Part shown: one piece after another, positions 21,277 through 31,923 of the stretch | Numbering within the stretch: position 1 is the first letter of the stretch | Layout of the letters: each line of letters opens with the position of its first letter | Source: Diabrotica undecimpunctata | Lineage: Eukaryota; Arthropoda; Insecta; Coleoptera; Chrysomelidae | NCBI RefSeq assembly: GCF_040954645.1 | Contig: NC_092811.1 | Coordinates: 86,171,199-86,235,198, forward strand | DNA length: 64,000 nucleotides | Reading direction: 5' to 3' | Notes under the pieces: model-generated | Seen by the model: only the letters and a program-made list of their open reading frames with translations | Database searches by the model: none | Told to the model about the DNA's origin: nothing | Made by a program: the position numbers and the translations under genes

Positions 21277-22053
21277 TTATTTGTTGGAGGATTTTCGATA
21301 GTAGCTTGCTGAGATCGCGTGAATCCAACAATGAAACGACATCATTTGTTTCATTGTTGGATTACGCGATTCGTTAGTACTATCCTCCCATCGTTCGCGG
21401 AAACTATTGGTGAATTTGTCTTTGAATAAAATGACGAGAAACGAATTCCACGAGTCGATGGGTTCACCAAGATTTTTTAATGCTCTTAAATATTTTTGAA
21501 TATGATCCAAGAATGTGTGAGTTGAAAATTCTTTTGACATGCACGGTGTGTCAATTAGCGATTTAATGTAACTATCTCGAATGAATTTTCGATCGTCATA
21601 GCGTTCTTGTAACAAATTCCACGCGACATCATAATTTTGAGCAGACGATTCGATAGAAGATATGTCAGCAGCTTCTCCTTCTAAACAACTTTTCAAATAG
21701 AATAGTTTTCTCACGGGAGAAATGCTATTATGTTCATGAACTAATGAATTAAATAAATCAAAAAAGCCTAACCACGTGTCTATAGCCCCAGTAAACCTAG
21801 GTAGAGGAATACTTGGAAGGGATGCTGCCGGGAAGTTTGTTGCAAAATTATTTGCTACAGGAGCAGTTAATGCAATGTTGTTTGCGGATTGAATTTCTGT
21901 CGACGACGACGATGAAGGAAAGTTAGATATTTGTTCTGGTGGTGTGTCATCCACCGTTGACGATTTTATTTTTTCCGTAATTCGACCCGACAACAACTTT
22001 GTGGCGATTGCGTATGTTTTATAATACTGTTCCTCAAATTCTATACGATAATT
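21277..22053 (-). pseudogene. BEL gag, C-terminal part
   Basis: The residues resemble BEL gag: EFEEQYYKTY, then LPRFTGAIDTWLGFFDLFNS, then RKLFYLKSCLEGEAADIS and YDVAWNLLQERYDDRKFIRD. The frame is lost near 21360. The right end at 22053 is the AATT target duplication of the Sola-like insert; gag resumes at 25470. Residues to the right of 22053 in the same frame belong to the inserted element. Confidence 0.8.
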
Positions 22054-22309
22054 CGCCCTTGCGCGTGCAAACGGAGATAAGTCCAAAATTGCCATTTTGA
22101 GATATAAGCGTTTAAAAATTTTTATGAATTTATAAGCAAATTTTAAATAAAACAACTTAAATCTAATTAAAGATGAATTAAAAACTTTATTTAATTTTAC
22201 AAACTAAATGAAAATATTACCCTGTAATTTTGAAAATCATTATAACATGAGAGAAAAAAATAGTTATCTCCAAATGCACAAAACTTTAGCGTACATAACC
22301 CTATCTGCA

Positions 22310-25012
22310 CTAATCGTCATCTAGTATATCTTCTTCTTCTTCTGAACAGTAGTCTGCAACATCGGTCTGCGTAGGTAAGTTTTTATAGAAATCGTGAAAT
22401 ACGTCATCTATGTATGGTAATAAATCCATTAGATTACTTTTTTTTTCTGAAGAAATTGGATTTGGATATTTACATTTTGGTAGATTTAATGGAGGAGATG
22501 AGAAACCTCTTCTAAGAAAATTCATTGTTTTAAATGGTTCATCTTCTTTGTAACTATTTTTATACGAAAACAGTCCAAATTCTTTTTGATATCTAATCCA
22601 TTTGACATCTTTCCAAATAAAGCGGTTACCGTCATTATCTACCTTTCTTACTTGTAATGAACTCTTTAGTAAACTTGCAAAATCAATAAAATCATTTCTA
22701 GTCATTTCTTGAACCTTAAAGGGATATCTTTTACCACACAGTCGAACAAGTTGATACCAGTCTCTTGGATGTTCAATTCGGCTTTCATATTTTTTCTTTT
22801 TTTTTTCAATTATCGAATGGTCGCTATCACACTCCATTCTTGTGTGTCCTGGAATTAAAAATTTATGATCCAATGTATCGAGACCAGAACTAACCATTAA
22901 GACCATAAACATTGCAATGAGATGAGAGTTTTTATTCTGCCCTCCACAAGTGTCAGAATACAATGTTATTTTTCGTACTTCTGGTGGGATTTCTAAGAGC
23001 TCTTTATACAAACAAGAAGCTATTTGATTGGCTCCACGACCAGAAATCGTTTCATACCACATACAACAAGTAGTTTTGTTATTACCACAATCATGAATTG
23101 TAAGGTTGTACGTCCAGAGTTGCCTTTTATAAAAAGCTATTGAAGTGTTTAGGCTGGGCGTGGGTAAACACTGCTGCAAATCAAAAGCAAAAACTCTCTG
23201 GGACTTGTCATCTTGACAAATTATTTTATCTTTTCTTTTTGCTGCGTATGCAGCTTCTGCTTCTTCTTGATGCCGATTTAGTTCTCTTCTTATTTTTTCC
23301 TTTTGTTCTTCTTTCTTTTCATTCACTATAGTGTTATGTAACTTGTCACAAGTTTGACATGTATCCTTACTATATTTTTTTATTGAAATGTTCATTGTAT
23401 GAAAAATAGTCTCATATATCTTTCTACTTACGGGACTTTGAGGTTGGATCCAAGCTTTATATTCATCATACATTCTGGTCAATGTATAAAAAGAAGGCAA
23501 AAAACGTCTATCTCCAGTTTTTTCACGACAATAATGACTTTTGTATGTAGGTATAAGACCTATATGTTGCTTTATCATGTCAATTCTGTCTGAATTTATT
23601 TTATTCGCAGGTATATGGCTTCCTCTTTTATCTTCTGTTGTTATACCGGAAAAGCTAGTTTTTGTAATAACATTTTCTATAAACTTATTCGACAAATCAA
23701 ATGTTTTTTGAAAGCACTGTTTACAAACTTCAACGAGCTCACCTGCGATCTTGAAGTGATACTGATAGCTACAAGCTCTTGTTTTTGATGAATTAAGTTT
23801 CATTGTCTTTTTTTCCTGCCTCAAAATAAGACTTGAACAGTAAGCAACCCTTTTATTATAATCCCCTAACTCCCAAAATTCTGTAAATAACTGTTTACGT
23901 ACTTCGGTATCAAATTTTTTACCGCATCCTTTTCGGCAATCTCCAAGTACCTTACATTTTTTGCCTTTCATCAACTTATTTTTTAGAGTCATGTATTCTT
24001 TACCTGCATTTCTTTCCATTTTTCTTTTTTTCCTCATTGCTCTAGTATCACCTTTTACCGATTTTCTTCCTTTTTTATTTTTATTCAATTGATTTGGATC
24101 TATTGTATTTTCAAACGAAACCAATGGAATACTATTCGAGTCATCTGATTCAGGAAGTTCATAATCTGGATCCTTGTCACTGTCGTCGATATCGCTTCCA
24201 AAGAACTCAGTAATCCTTTCACTAGGTGCATCTGCAAAAACATTTAGAATAAATTAATATTTGTTATTTTCTAAAATGTAACAAAACTGACCTCTGCTAC
24301 AACCAGCTTCAGAAATATCAGCTTTACAAATATCAAAACGAGAATCGATATTTTCTTGTTTTTTTTTCCTGTTTTCTCGTTGTTCACATTCCAAATTCGA
24401 AAACATGGCTGTATCACTTTCTGGTGTAATGGACTGGTCAGTATTTACTTTGAGCTCAGCTGAAACAATAAGAAACATTGAAATATAATTTATTTTATAA
24501 AAAAAAATTCTAAAATTTCATTAATTTATTTATCATAATTTATTTTATAAAAAAAAATTCTAAAATTTCATTAACCCCCGACGAAATATGAGCTCAACGC
24601 CTTAATATATCTTCATAAATTATAGTTAAAAACCATCTAAATAATTTATTGTGCCGACATCAAACAAAAAAAAAACGTATCATAATTTGGTTCATTTATT
24701 GAGGAGCTACAATGCCACAGACAGACACACAAATACACAAACAAACAAATTATACCTAAGAGCTGTCTCGATTACGTCAGCGGCAGCTTTAAATAAAAAA
24801 ACACATATCGGCACAATCTTTGATGAGCTACGATGTCTTAGACACAGACACACACATATTAAACGTATAACTGGTAGTGATAACACTTCTGTTTTTGCGT
24901 CGGAGGTAAAAAATAGTTATTACTAATTTTAAACTAAAATAGTTTACTTACCTTCTGAATTTAATGCCCGTTCTTTCAGAGCGGCAAGAAATTCTCGTCT
25001 TTCTGCAAACAT
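22310..25012 (-). CDS. Sola-like transposase, three exons, 716 aa, no breaks
   Basis: Exon 1 is 25012-24952 (ATG, 61 nt, donor GTAAGT). Exon 2 is 24459-24292 (168 nt, acceptor TTGTTTCAG, donor GTCAGT). Exon 3 is 24231-22310 (1922 nt, acceptor TTTTTGCAG, ending TAG). Both junctions are phase 1 and the total is 717 codons including the stop. The N-terminal third is basic and Cys-rich ([15 protein letters not shown] and [12 protein letters not shown]). It is followed by [11 protein letters not shown], a CQTCDKLHN knuckle-like site, a coiled segment, and the core: [24 protein letters not shown] and [17 protein letters not shown]. The Asp of FDLQ, the Asp of SDTCGGQN and an acidic residue of MECDSDHS are the likely catalytic triad. 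The tail is acidic. The two other copies in the window share these motifs but are broken. The last four exon-3 codons lie next to the left terminus, as expected for a compact element. Confidence 0.82.
24484..24573. repeat. Tandem duplication in intron 1 of the Sola-like gene
   Basis: TAATTTATTTTATAAAAAAA and the next 17 bases occur at about 24487 and again at about 24538. The duplication sits just upstream of the exon 2 acceptor. Confidence 0.75.
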
Positions 25013-25469
25013 TTTTACTTATGATATTAATGATATTATTCTCTAATACGAGTAGTAGATCTCACAATATGTGCACGTCTCACCGTAAAGAACGCAAATG
25101 AAAACAAAATACCAATAAGCCACTCAATGTTATTCAGCTGCGAGTCGAAAACACGTGATGAGGTGATGCATCGTGTTTAGTGCAGATTTAGGCAAGTTCC
25201 GAAAAATTGGCGCATTGTAATACAACTAGACTTAACTCCATTTGCACTGACCGACATTATAGTGTCAACAGAGTCTATTTGACATAAATTCCTTTAACAC
25301 ATTTCAAAATGAGTTATCTTCGGTATCACTAATAAGTTTTGCTCGTAAACGTAAACAACAGAGATAAATCCTTTTGCACAATAAAATTTCGATCTAAAAC
25401 GTGTTCATTTATGAAGTTATCTCGATTTGGACATTTTCAGACTTAACTCCGTTTGCACGCGCAAGAGCG

Positions 25470-25703
25470 AATTAGTAAGTTCATCCGATTCCTTAATATT
25501 TCTAATTCCGTTCGAACGATTTCAAAATTTTCACGAACGTTTTCTATGTCCTGATACCGTTTTTCTAGAATTAAAAAATCTGTTTTAGGATTGTATTTAT
25601 TTAAAAAACTTTCATATGTTGTTAAAGATCGTTTGGCATTACCGCGTTTGACATTAAGGAATTTAACTTGGTCTTCAGTCATTTTAAATAAAAATAAAAA
25701 CAA
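25470..25703 (-). pseudogene. BEL gag, N-terminal part
   Basis: The frame begins MTEDQVKFLNVKRGNAKRSL (after an upstream in-frame Met) and continues KYNPKTDFLILEKRYQDIEN. This resembles the helical N-terminus of BEL gag. It ends at the AATT duplication next to the Sola-like insert. Joining the two gag halves at one AATT does not give a single frame, so gag was probably already damaged, or has been damaged since. Confidence 0.7.
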
Positions 25704-26203
25704 CCAAAAACTAAAATTTGCCAGGAAAAAATGGTAATAAACAATTTAAATAAAGCGATCAGTTTGTCAAATTCCTACTAATTAATTTTGAGCAAACTCG
25801 AAATAGAGAGCATATTAATTTTTATGAGTAGTAAAAGAAATACAGCAAAAAGAATGGATTAATTGAGTGCTTCGAATGACTTAATTTGAACTGGTGACTT
25901 TCGATACTTCTGGTGTTGACAGCTACGATTTGATTTGATGATGACCGTTGTTGTGAATGGCACAGGAATACGACGACGATATGTGATGAATCCTTGCTAA
26001 TTCCGACGAAAATGCGATGATTTATTCTTGATACACCTCACTCACGGCCACTTTACTTTGATTTAAAGCGATAAATTACAATACAATAAAAAGTCCTATT
26101 TTTTCGACAATAACTAATCTCAGTTCTTCAATTACGACACGAAAACCACTAGTTATATTCGGCTCGAATGAAGGGCCATGTTCGGCTCACGATTAGTTTA
26201 CCG
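25704..26203 (-). other. BEL leader between 5' LTR and gag
   Basis: No coding frame. The primer-binding site should lie just left of 26204, but I could not match it to a tRNA by eye. Confidence 0.5.
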
Positions 26204-26354
26204 TGAGATATATTTGCTGTAAAATACTATTTTATCAAATTAAAATAATATACGACGACAAATTTTGATAGAACTTTTATTGACTAGGCTAAACGTATGT
26301 ACAGTACTGAGTTTTGAAAGATACTCCTAAAAATACATTACAAAGCGTCTAACA
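26204..26354 (-). repeat. BEL 5' LTR
   Basis: It shares 26204-26331 with the left LTR remnant. On the minus strand it can start TGTTAGACGC (26354) and end TATATCTCA (26204). The right boundary is uncertain; the LTR could extend toward 26600. Confidence 0.6.
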
Positions 26355-26604
26355 GAAGCCCCTAGTGAAGGGGAGGAAATATAAAATTTTATCTTGGGTA
26401 AGCGCATATTGTCCTTCTCAGAAATACATAAATACGGAGCGGGCACGAGAACAATGAACCGCTTGATTCGACTAACTGTAAATATTAAAACTACCTAATT
26501 TCTAAAGACAGGGATTATTATCTACAAATTTTCCCCAAAAATATCTAAAACTGATAAACATTTTAATCTTTTAATAGATTTCTGGAAGCTAATTTACCCA
26601 AACT
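26355..26604. other. No gene seen
   Basis: This holds either more BEL LTR or flanking DNA up to the start of LINE-derived sequence. No supported frame and no matching repeat elsewhere in the window. Confidence 0.4.
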
Positions 26605-28486
26605 TTAAGAATTACCGATATCAATATATAATAATAAAGTAAAATCGACAAACAAGATGTAAATTATAATGAGACGAAACACAATATTTTTTACATTTAA
26701 GTGAAGTTGTAGTCTTTCTAAATCATCTTGCAACAAAGCTTGACCTTTTAAGCTATCTATAACTTTCCAAAATTTCAAGTCATCTGCCAACATTAGACAT
26801 TTGCTATTTAGGAAAAAGAAAGTGATGTCCTTAAAGATATTAAAAATAAGTGGAGAAATGTGGTATCCTTGAGGAACTCCAGATGTTACTTAGATACTGT
26901 CAGACAGATGACAACCTATCTTGACTCTTTGAATTTTATCAGATGTAGAGTTTTTAATCCATTCAACAAATCTAACATGAAAGCCTACATTAATTAATTT
27001 GATCAAAAGTATTTGGTGATCTACACGATCAAATGCTTTGGAAAAATGTGTGTATATTGCATCTACCTGTTTACAGTCTTCCATTTGAGATAATATATCA
27101 GATTGATAGCAAACCAAATTTGTTGCAGTGGATTTTTTGCTATGAACACCAAGTTGTGAAATTGCTTTGCTATAAGAAAGTTGAAGAGCTTATAGATTGC
27201 AGATTGCATCCAAATGCTACAATAATTTTCAATGTTGTCTTTCTGGCCATTTTTAAATATAGGAACAACATAACTTTCTTTCCATGAAGAAGAAAACAAG
27301 AGGTTTCCAGAGATCTATTAAACAATATAACAGACGGCATTATAAGGGTACAGACACACTTATTTAATAAAAAATTAGGCACTCCATCTTGGCCAACGGT
27401 TAGCTTATTGGGCATCTCATTTATGCCATTAAAAATATCGGCCATGGTAATCTTAGAAGGAAAAATATTTGTACTAAAGTTGCTATTTAATGAATGGATA
27501 GGAACGTAAAGGTTGTTGTTATTTGGTGAATACACAGTTTAGAAGAAGTTCATAAATAAATTAGCTATGTCTTGACCATTTGTTGTAGATTGGACTTGAT
27601 AAAATAAGGAGTTAGATAGGTTATGACTAGATCGCTTATCATTTATGTACTTCCAAAATGATTTTGGATCATTTTTTAGGCCAGCATCTATACCTTTGAT
27701 ATAGTTGCTGAAGAAAATTTCAGACAGTTGTTTACATTCAGCTCTTAGATAGGAAAATCTAATATAGTCATCATCAGAACGATTATTAACATAAATATAA
27801 TAAGCATGTTTTTCTCGAGTCAGTCTTCTAAGATCAGCAGAGAACCACTTTGGAAAAGTTCTATATTTCTTGAATGGCACAAATTAAGAAATTCCTATAG
27901 AAAGAACTTCATAGAATAATGTTGTAGCAAAATCAATATCATTAAGCATACATATCTGCCAGTCTATGGGAGCAAGGAAGTTCATCCATTCCGAAAATCA
28001 TAAATCAACTCATCATAAAACAACTCATCATAAACCAACTTATTTCTATTTGTTTCTTTTACATCGAGGTTTAAGCAACATTCATAGCTAGGATCTACAA
28101 GGAATCACTTGTTTTAAGATATTTAGCTCCCTAACATTAGAAAAAACTGAATCCAAAATACATTACAATTATTGGGAATATTATTATGTTTACGATTTTA
28201 AAAAACCAAAGACTTGAGCAATATTCACAGCTGGATCATTGGGTAGATTGTAATCACCAAAAACATAGATATCCTGTGCTGAGTATTACAAAACAACATT
28301 TTCCACAATTTGACAATGCCAGTTGTATACTTCATGAAGTGATTTTGGAGGTATGTAGACACCACCGACCACAAACTTGACTTCATTATGTTGACATAAG
28401 ATACATATTTGTTCAACCCGATCTTCAAGAATACTAATGGTTTGTGATTTTAGTTCGTTGTTAACAAACACTAGTACACCCCACAC
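26605..28486 (-). pseudogene. CR1-like LINE ORF2 (endonuclease and RT), degraded
   Basis: Minus-strand fragments in order: GGVYIPPKSLHEVYNW (endonuclease), then YIRFSYLRAECKQLSEIFFS and LKNDPKSFWKYINDKRSS (the linker typical of CR1/Jockey-group ORF2), FSKAFDRVDHQILLIKL (RT block with Asp), SGVPQGYHISPLIFNIF and MLADDLKFWKVID (ADD box with Leu in place of Tyr). Several frameshifts and at least one large gap separate them. It cannot make an active protein. Confidence 0.8.
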
Positions 28487-29032
28487 AACTTTGCACTGGT
28501 TCTCTTGGATCTATTAAATCTGTAGATACTACATAGAATCACGTCTAATTTCGGACTCGGTTATGTTATCACTTATTTTGATACACATTTTGATAAGAAA
28601 CTGATAATGGTTTTTTTGTTTAACTTCTAGAGCATATATTTTCATCGCAAACAAATTTTCTTTCATCTAGTTCCTTTTTAGCTTCCTTGTGTCTTGCTAC
28701 ATCTTAGTTTGATCCTTAGAGAGTGTATAAACAGTATTTCAAAGTTTATTACTAGTCTAAGAGCCAATTTCACTGTGTGCATTACATATAACTTTGACTC
28801 GTCTAGCTTGATTGTAACTGGACACTTTGCCAACTCAGATAACATGTGATATGGTGAATTCCTCCTGTTGTAAGCCAAGTAAACGAAAGACTTCACACAC
28901 TTGAGATTTGTCATAGCTAATGCAATCAGCTAATACATTACAGCTATATTCAGAAATTTTATAAATCATAAGGTTTTGAGCTCTGTCTATATGTTATTGT
29001 ACTTCATAAAAAACCAAATTGGCTGTTGTCTG
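28487..29032 (-). pseudogene. CR1-like LINE ORF2 5' end and inter-ORF region
   Basis: It contains INFEILFIHSLRIKLRC, resembling the first conserved block of LINE endonucleases, in a frame of 78 residues. The rest is non-coding or too decayed to read. Confidence 0.5.
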
Positions 29033-29287
29033 TCAATTGCTATTTTCCATTAATCTAATCTTTTCTTTGAGACTGATGATTTCTTCTTCAGGCTTGGCAA
29101 ATCTTCGCACAAACATAGGAACATTCTTAAATGCATCATGACAGGTAGCGCAAAAGTACATAAGTAGACAAGTGGGCAAGTCAGAGCATTTTTCTGCAAT
29201 GTGTATCCTTGAACGGCAACTGTTGCATGTTATTTGTTTTCCATCAGTACCGAGATCTTGGGAACAAGTGCTACAAATATTTATCAT
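29033..29287 (-). pseudogene. LINE ORF1 fragment with PHD-like zinc finger
   Basis: The 84-residue frame starts MINICSTCSQDLGTDGKQIT and has a Cys/His series spaced like a PHD finger (CSTC, then CNSCRSRIH, then C, then YFCATC). It is followed by a short coiled coil (EEEIISLKEKIRLMENSN). PHD-containing ORF1 proteins are known from CR1-group LINEs, and the position upstream of the ORF2 remnants fits. Only the N-terminal part remains. Confidence 0.65.
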
Positions 29288-29449
29288 TATAACCTCAAAA
29301 TTTGATCTTAAAATATTTCAGCAATCCTCGGCTTTTTGCGGTCTATTATTTATGAAATATAAAAAGCAATAACCGAATTAACTAGTATGTGCAATATATT
29401 TCTGTAAAACTGTAAAACATGTACCATGCGATTGTGAGGCGCTGGACCG

Positions 29450-29842
29450 CCATATATGAAAAAGCTCCTCATAAGCAAGGGTTTGTCTCTTCCCATAAAA
29501 CTACGTCTAGTTAAATGCTACATTTTTCCGATCTTACTATATGGGATGGAGGCCTGGACGCTGACAGAGACGCTCACGAGAAAACTAGAAGCATTAGAAA
29601 TGTGGGTGTACCGACGCATTCTTCGTATATCCTGGACCGAACATGTCACCAACATAGAGGTACTCCAAAGAATCGTCTACTGCAATTGATTGTCAGAAGA
29701 CACTCGTGGCTCCAAAATCTGCGGAAGTGGTTCGGGCTCACATCGGTCGAATTATTCAGAAGCGGCGCAAACAAGATCAGAATTGCCATGTTGATAGCCA
29801 ACGTTCGCAACGGACAGGGCACTTGAAGAAGAAGAAAGACCG
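29450..29842 (+). pseudogene. RTE LINE 3' fragment
   Basis: Plus-strand frames give KLRLVKCYIFPILLYGMEAW, then MWVYRRILRISWTEHVTNIE and, after a frameshift near 29680, SWLQNLRKWFGLTSVELFRS and MLIANVRNGQGT with a stop, then AAGAAGAAGAAAG. This is the C-terminal part of an RTE/BovB-like protein with its GAA-rich tail. It belongs to a different family from the RTE at 3950. Upstream RT blocks are absent, so it is 5' truncated. Confidence 0.85.
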
Positions 29843-30179
29843 CCAAAGACAAAACCTATACGGGCAATTCATACGGAGGCCCAATATATTTATTACACAC
29901 CAAGCAAAAGACCTATACAAACTTCTTCACGGTACAAAAATTGTAGGAAACAACAATGGGCAGTAAACACAATAAACTTCAGCTTCAGTGATAACGGAGA
30001 TCTTTTGGATCAGACGGGAAAAAACAAAAGCAGGAGAGGACAGTTTGATCAATAGTCAAATACCCGGGGTAGGTACCAATCAGTATAGCTTGATTCTCAA
30101 TATCCATCTAGACGGCGGCAGGCAACCGACCATCAGAAGTCCGTCAATTTTATGTAGTGTTCGCACTATACAGCAACTA
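29843..30179. other. No recognised gene
   Basis: Weak plus-strand frames (for example around 29988) do not resemble a family that I can name. This is probably LINE or Harbinger flank. Confidence 0.35.
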
Positions 30180-30513
30180 ACCATCGATTTAGCAGTTATT
30201 GCTGTTTTGCTGGAAGAAGAGGATGAAGGGAATGAGGTATCTAAAAGGAAAGCTAGGATGACAGGAAAAAAAAATATGGTTACATAAAAGTTTAATGGAA
30301 AGGAAAACTGAAGAAAGGAAGAAAGAAAGAAAGAAAGAAAGGAATTTTTCACATACAAAGAATTATTAGATGAAGTAAAATTTTATCAATACTTTAGGAT
30401 GTCGAAATATCAGTTCAATGATTTGTTGTCAAAAGTTGAACATTTATTAATAAAAAGAAATACTACATTTAGACAAGCAATAACTGGAGTTGAGAAATTG
30501 GCACTTTGTTTGA
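30180..30513 (+). pseudogene. PIF/Harbinger transposase N-terminal exon
   Basis: The reading DLAVIAVLLEEEDEGNE, then basic residues, then FTYKELLDEVKFYQYFRMSK and FNDLLSKVEHLLIKRNT ends at an exon boundary TTGAG/GTAAGT (30513-30514). This order (acidic start, WxH-type linker, FRMS and LLxKV) is that of HARBI1-like transposases. A frameshift lies inside an expanded GAAA microsatellite at 30301-30345. The catalytic exons are not present downstream. Confidence 0.7.
30301..30345. repeat. (GAAA)n microsatellite
   Basis: An imperfect then near-perfect AAAG/GAAA run inside the Harbinger coding remnant. Its expansion probably caused the local frame change. Confidence 0.85.
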
Positions 30514-30599
30514 GGTAAGTTTATTTATAAAAAATAAGTTAAGTAAAATAAGTACAAAAGTATCACATAATATATTCTATACATTCTAAATCAAATTTT

Positions 30600-31130
30600 A
30601 TAAAAAAAAAGTGTAGGTATATCATTACTCAACATTCTCAGTGTGCGAACTTGTACATGACGACAGACATGAGTCTGTCGTGGCTGATGAAAGTTGCTGG
30701 TAATGAGAAGTACAATATTAAATATTTTAGTCTTTGCCATGTGTTGGTACATTGGAGGAAACATTTTGATGGTTTCGCTAATACCATTCAGAAAAGCGTC
30801 TATTGCATTAGTGATTGTGGGTTGCTCATTTTTGCTCATAATGTATTTCATCAAAACGGTTGATGGTAATTCAATGGTTTCAGAATGAGATACTTTTGCA
30901 CTTCTCAGTTTGTGTGCTGATGGACTTTTAAATGTTTTAGCGCGGTTTTCCGGTTGTGAAAGCTGGGAACTCTCTCCAGTCTCTAATTGAGTACTTGACT
31001 CCTGTTGCCTGCTCGATTATTCTTCATTTTGATTCTCCTCTACAACTGTTAACTCGTCAGATTCATTTTCTGATGCAATATTGGATATTGTGTCTCGTTC
31101 TTGAAAGTATGGTATTAAAAAATTTAGCAA
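30600..31130 (-). pseudogene. MADF/Myb-like partner protein of a PIF/Harbinger element
   Basis: The minus-strand frame reads ISNIASENESDELTVVEENQ, then one in-frame stop near 31016, a Ser/Gln-rich stretch (SSRQQESSTQLETGESSQ), then PTITNAIDAFLNGISETIKM and QHMAKTKIFNIV. The last block is the C-terminal BESS-like helix of MADF proteins. PIF/Harbinger elements typically encode such a second protein, and here it is convergent with the transposase exon. The DNA-binding MADF domain itself is missing. Confidence 0.65.
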
Positions 31131-31149
31131 TTTGTCACACAAAAAATCA

Positions 31150-31740
31150 AATAAATAAAACATCAAATTGGGAAGAAATGTATCAGCCAAGGATTGAAGA
31201 AGCAAGCTTTACAATGGGTCTTAAAATAAACAGAGATAAAACAAGAATAATGATAATTGACTGAGACAACAACAATCAAAATGATCTAACCATGATATCG
31301 CTGTTGTAGATAAATTTGTGTCTGGGCTCTAACTAACAGTGGGGGCTGTGCTAAAGAAATAAAGTGCCATTGAAAGCTAAAAAGATTATAGATGTATTTA
31401 ATATGTACTGCTGGAGACAAATCTCGAGAATACCATTGGCAGCCCTAAGAACAAATGAATCTATACTGAATCAGCCAAACATAAAGAAAATACTAAGAAT
31501 ACAAATATTAGAATAAATAATAAGCTATTATGGACATGTGCTTCAAAGAAATGGTCTTGAAAAACTTACCATCCAGGGAAAGGTACTTAGGCAAAAAGAT
31601 CTCCCACACAATACATGGACCATATTGTTGCTACTATTGCTGTTTCATTGTCAGAATGTGCTAGAATGGCAGCAGGTAGAAAGATGTAGAGGAACATTGG
31701 AAAAATCAGATAATAGCTTCATGATATCATGATAATTGCA
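31150..31740 (+). pseudogene. LINE RT C-terminal remnant
   Basis: Plus-strand pieces TMGLKINRDKTRIMII (the RT block after the catalytic box), then a decayed stretch, then VSLSECARMAAGRK. The order matches the end of RTE- or related-clade LINE proteins. There are many stops. The clade is not resolved. Confidence 0.6.
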
Positions 31741-31923
31741 TCAGGTTAACAACTAAGTAGAAGACGTATCAGCTAAAAATATAGTAATTTTTTTTCTTTA
31801 ATAGATTTGAGGATATTAAATAAATTTAAAAAAATTCTACATTAGGCATTGAGAAGAATTTTAAAAATTTTATTTAATGTTATAAAAAAACTGATGTATC
31901 AGGTTTCAATTCTTTAGTTGAAC

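Larger units (their letters stand above)
22054..25469 (-). mobile_element. Sola-like DNA transposon with intact ends and gene (3416 bp)
   Basis: The ends are inverted: CGCCCTTGCGCGTGCAAACG at the left and, on the other strand, CGCTCTTGCGCGTGCAAACG at the right. The similarity continues through GAGNTAAGTC. Both ends are flanked by AATT (22050-22053 and 25470-25473), a 4-bp target duplication. The insert sits in BEL gag. A single three-exon gene fills the interior. Assignment to the Sola superfamily rests on the 4-bp duplication and on protein motifs recalled from that group; treat it as tentative. Confidence 0.8.
17665..26354 (-). mobile_element. Decayed BEL/Pao LTR retrotransposon hosting a Sola-like transposon
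   Basis: The minus-strand order is LTR (right), gag N-terminus, [Sola-like element], gag, zinc knuckles, protease, RT, RNase H, integrase, LTR remnant (left). Left 17665-17786 and right 26204-26331 are similar. The left copy is joined directly to a truncated integrase, so the 3' part of the element is lost. Frames are broken in almost every domain. Confidence 0.85.

Noticed and set aside
27033..28428. Plus-strand and secondary minus frames in the CR1-like region
   Set aside because: They overlap recognisable ORF2 fragments in the other frame or strand and show no domain.
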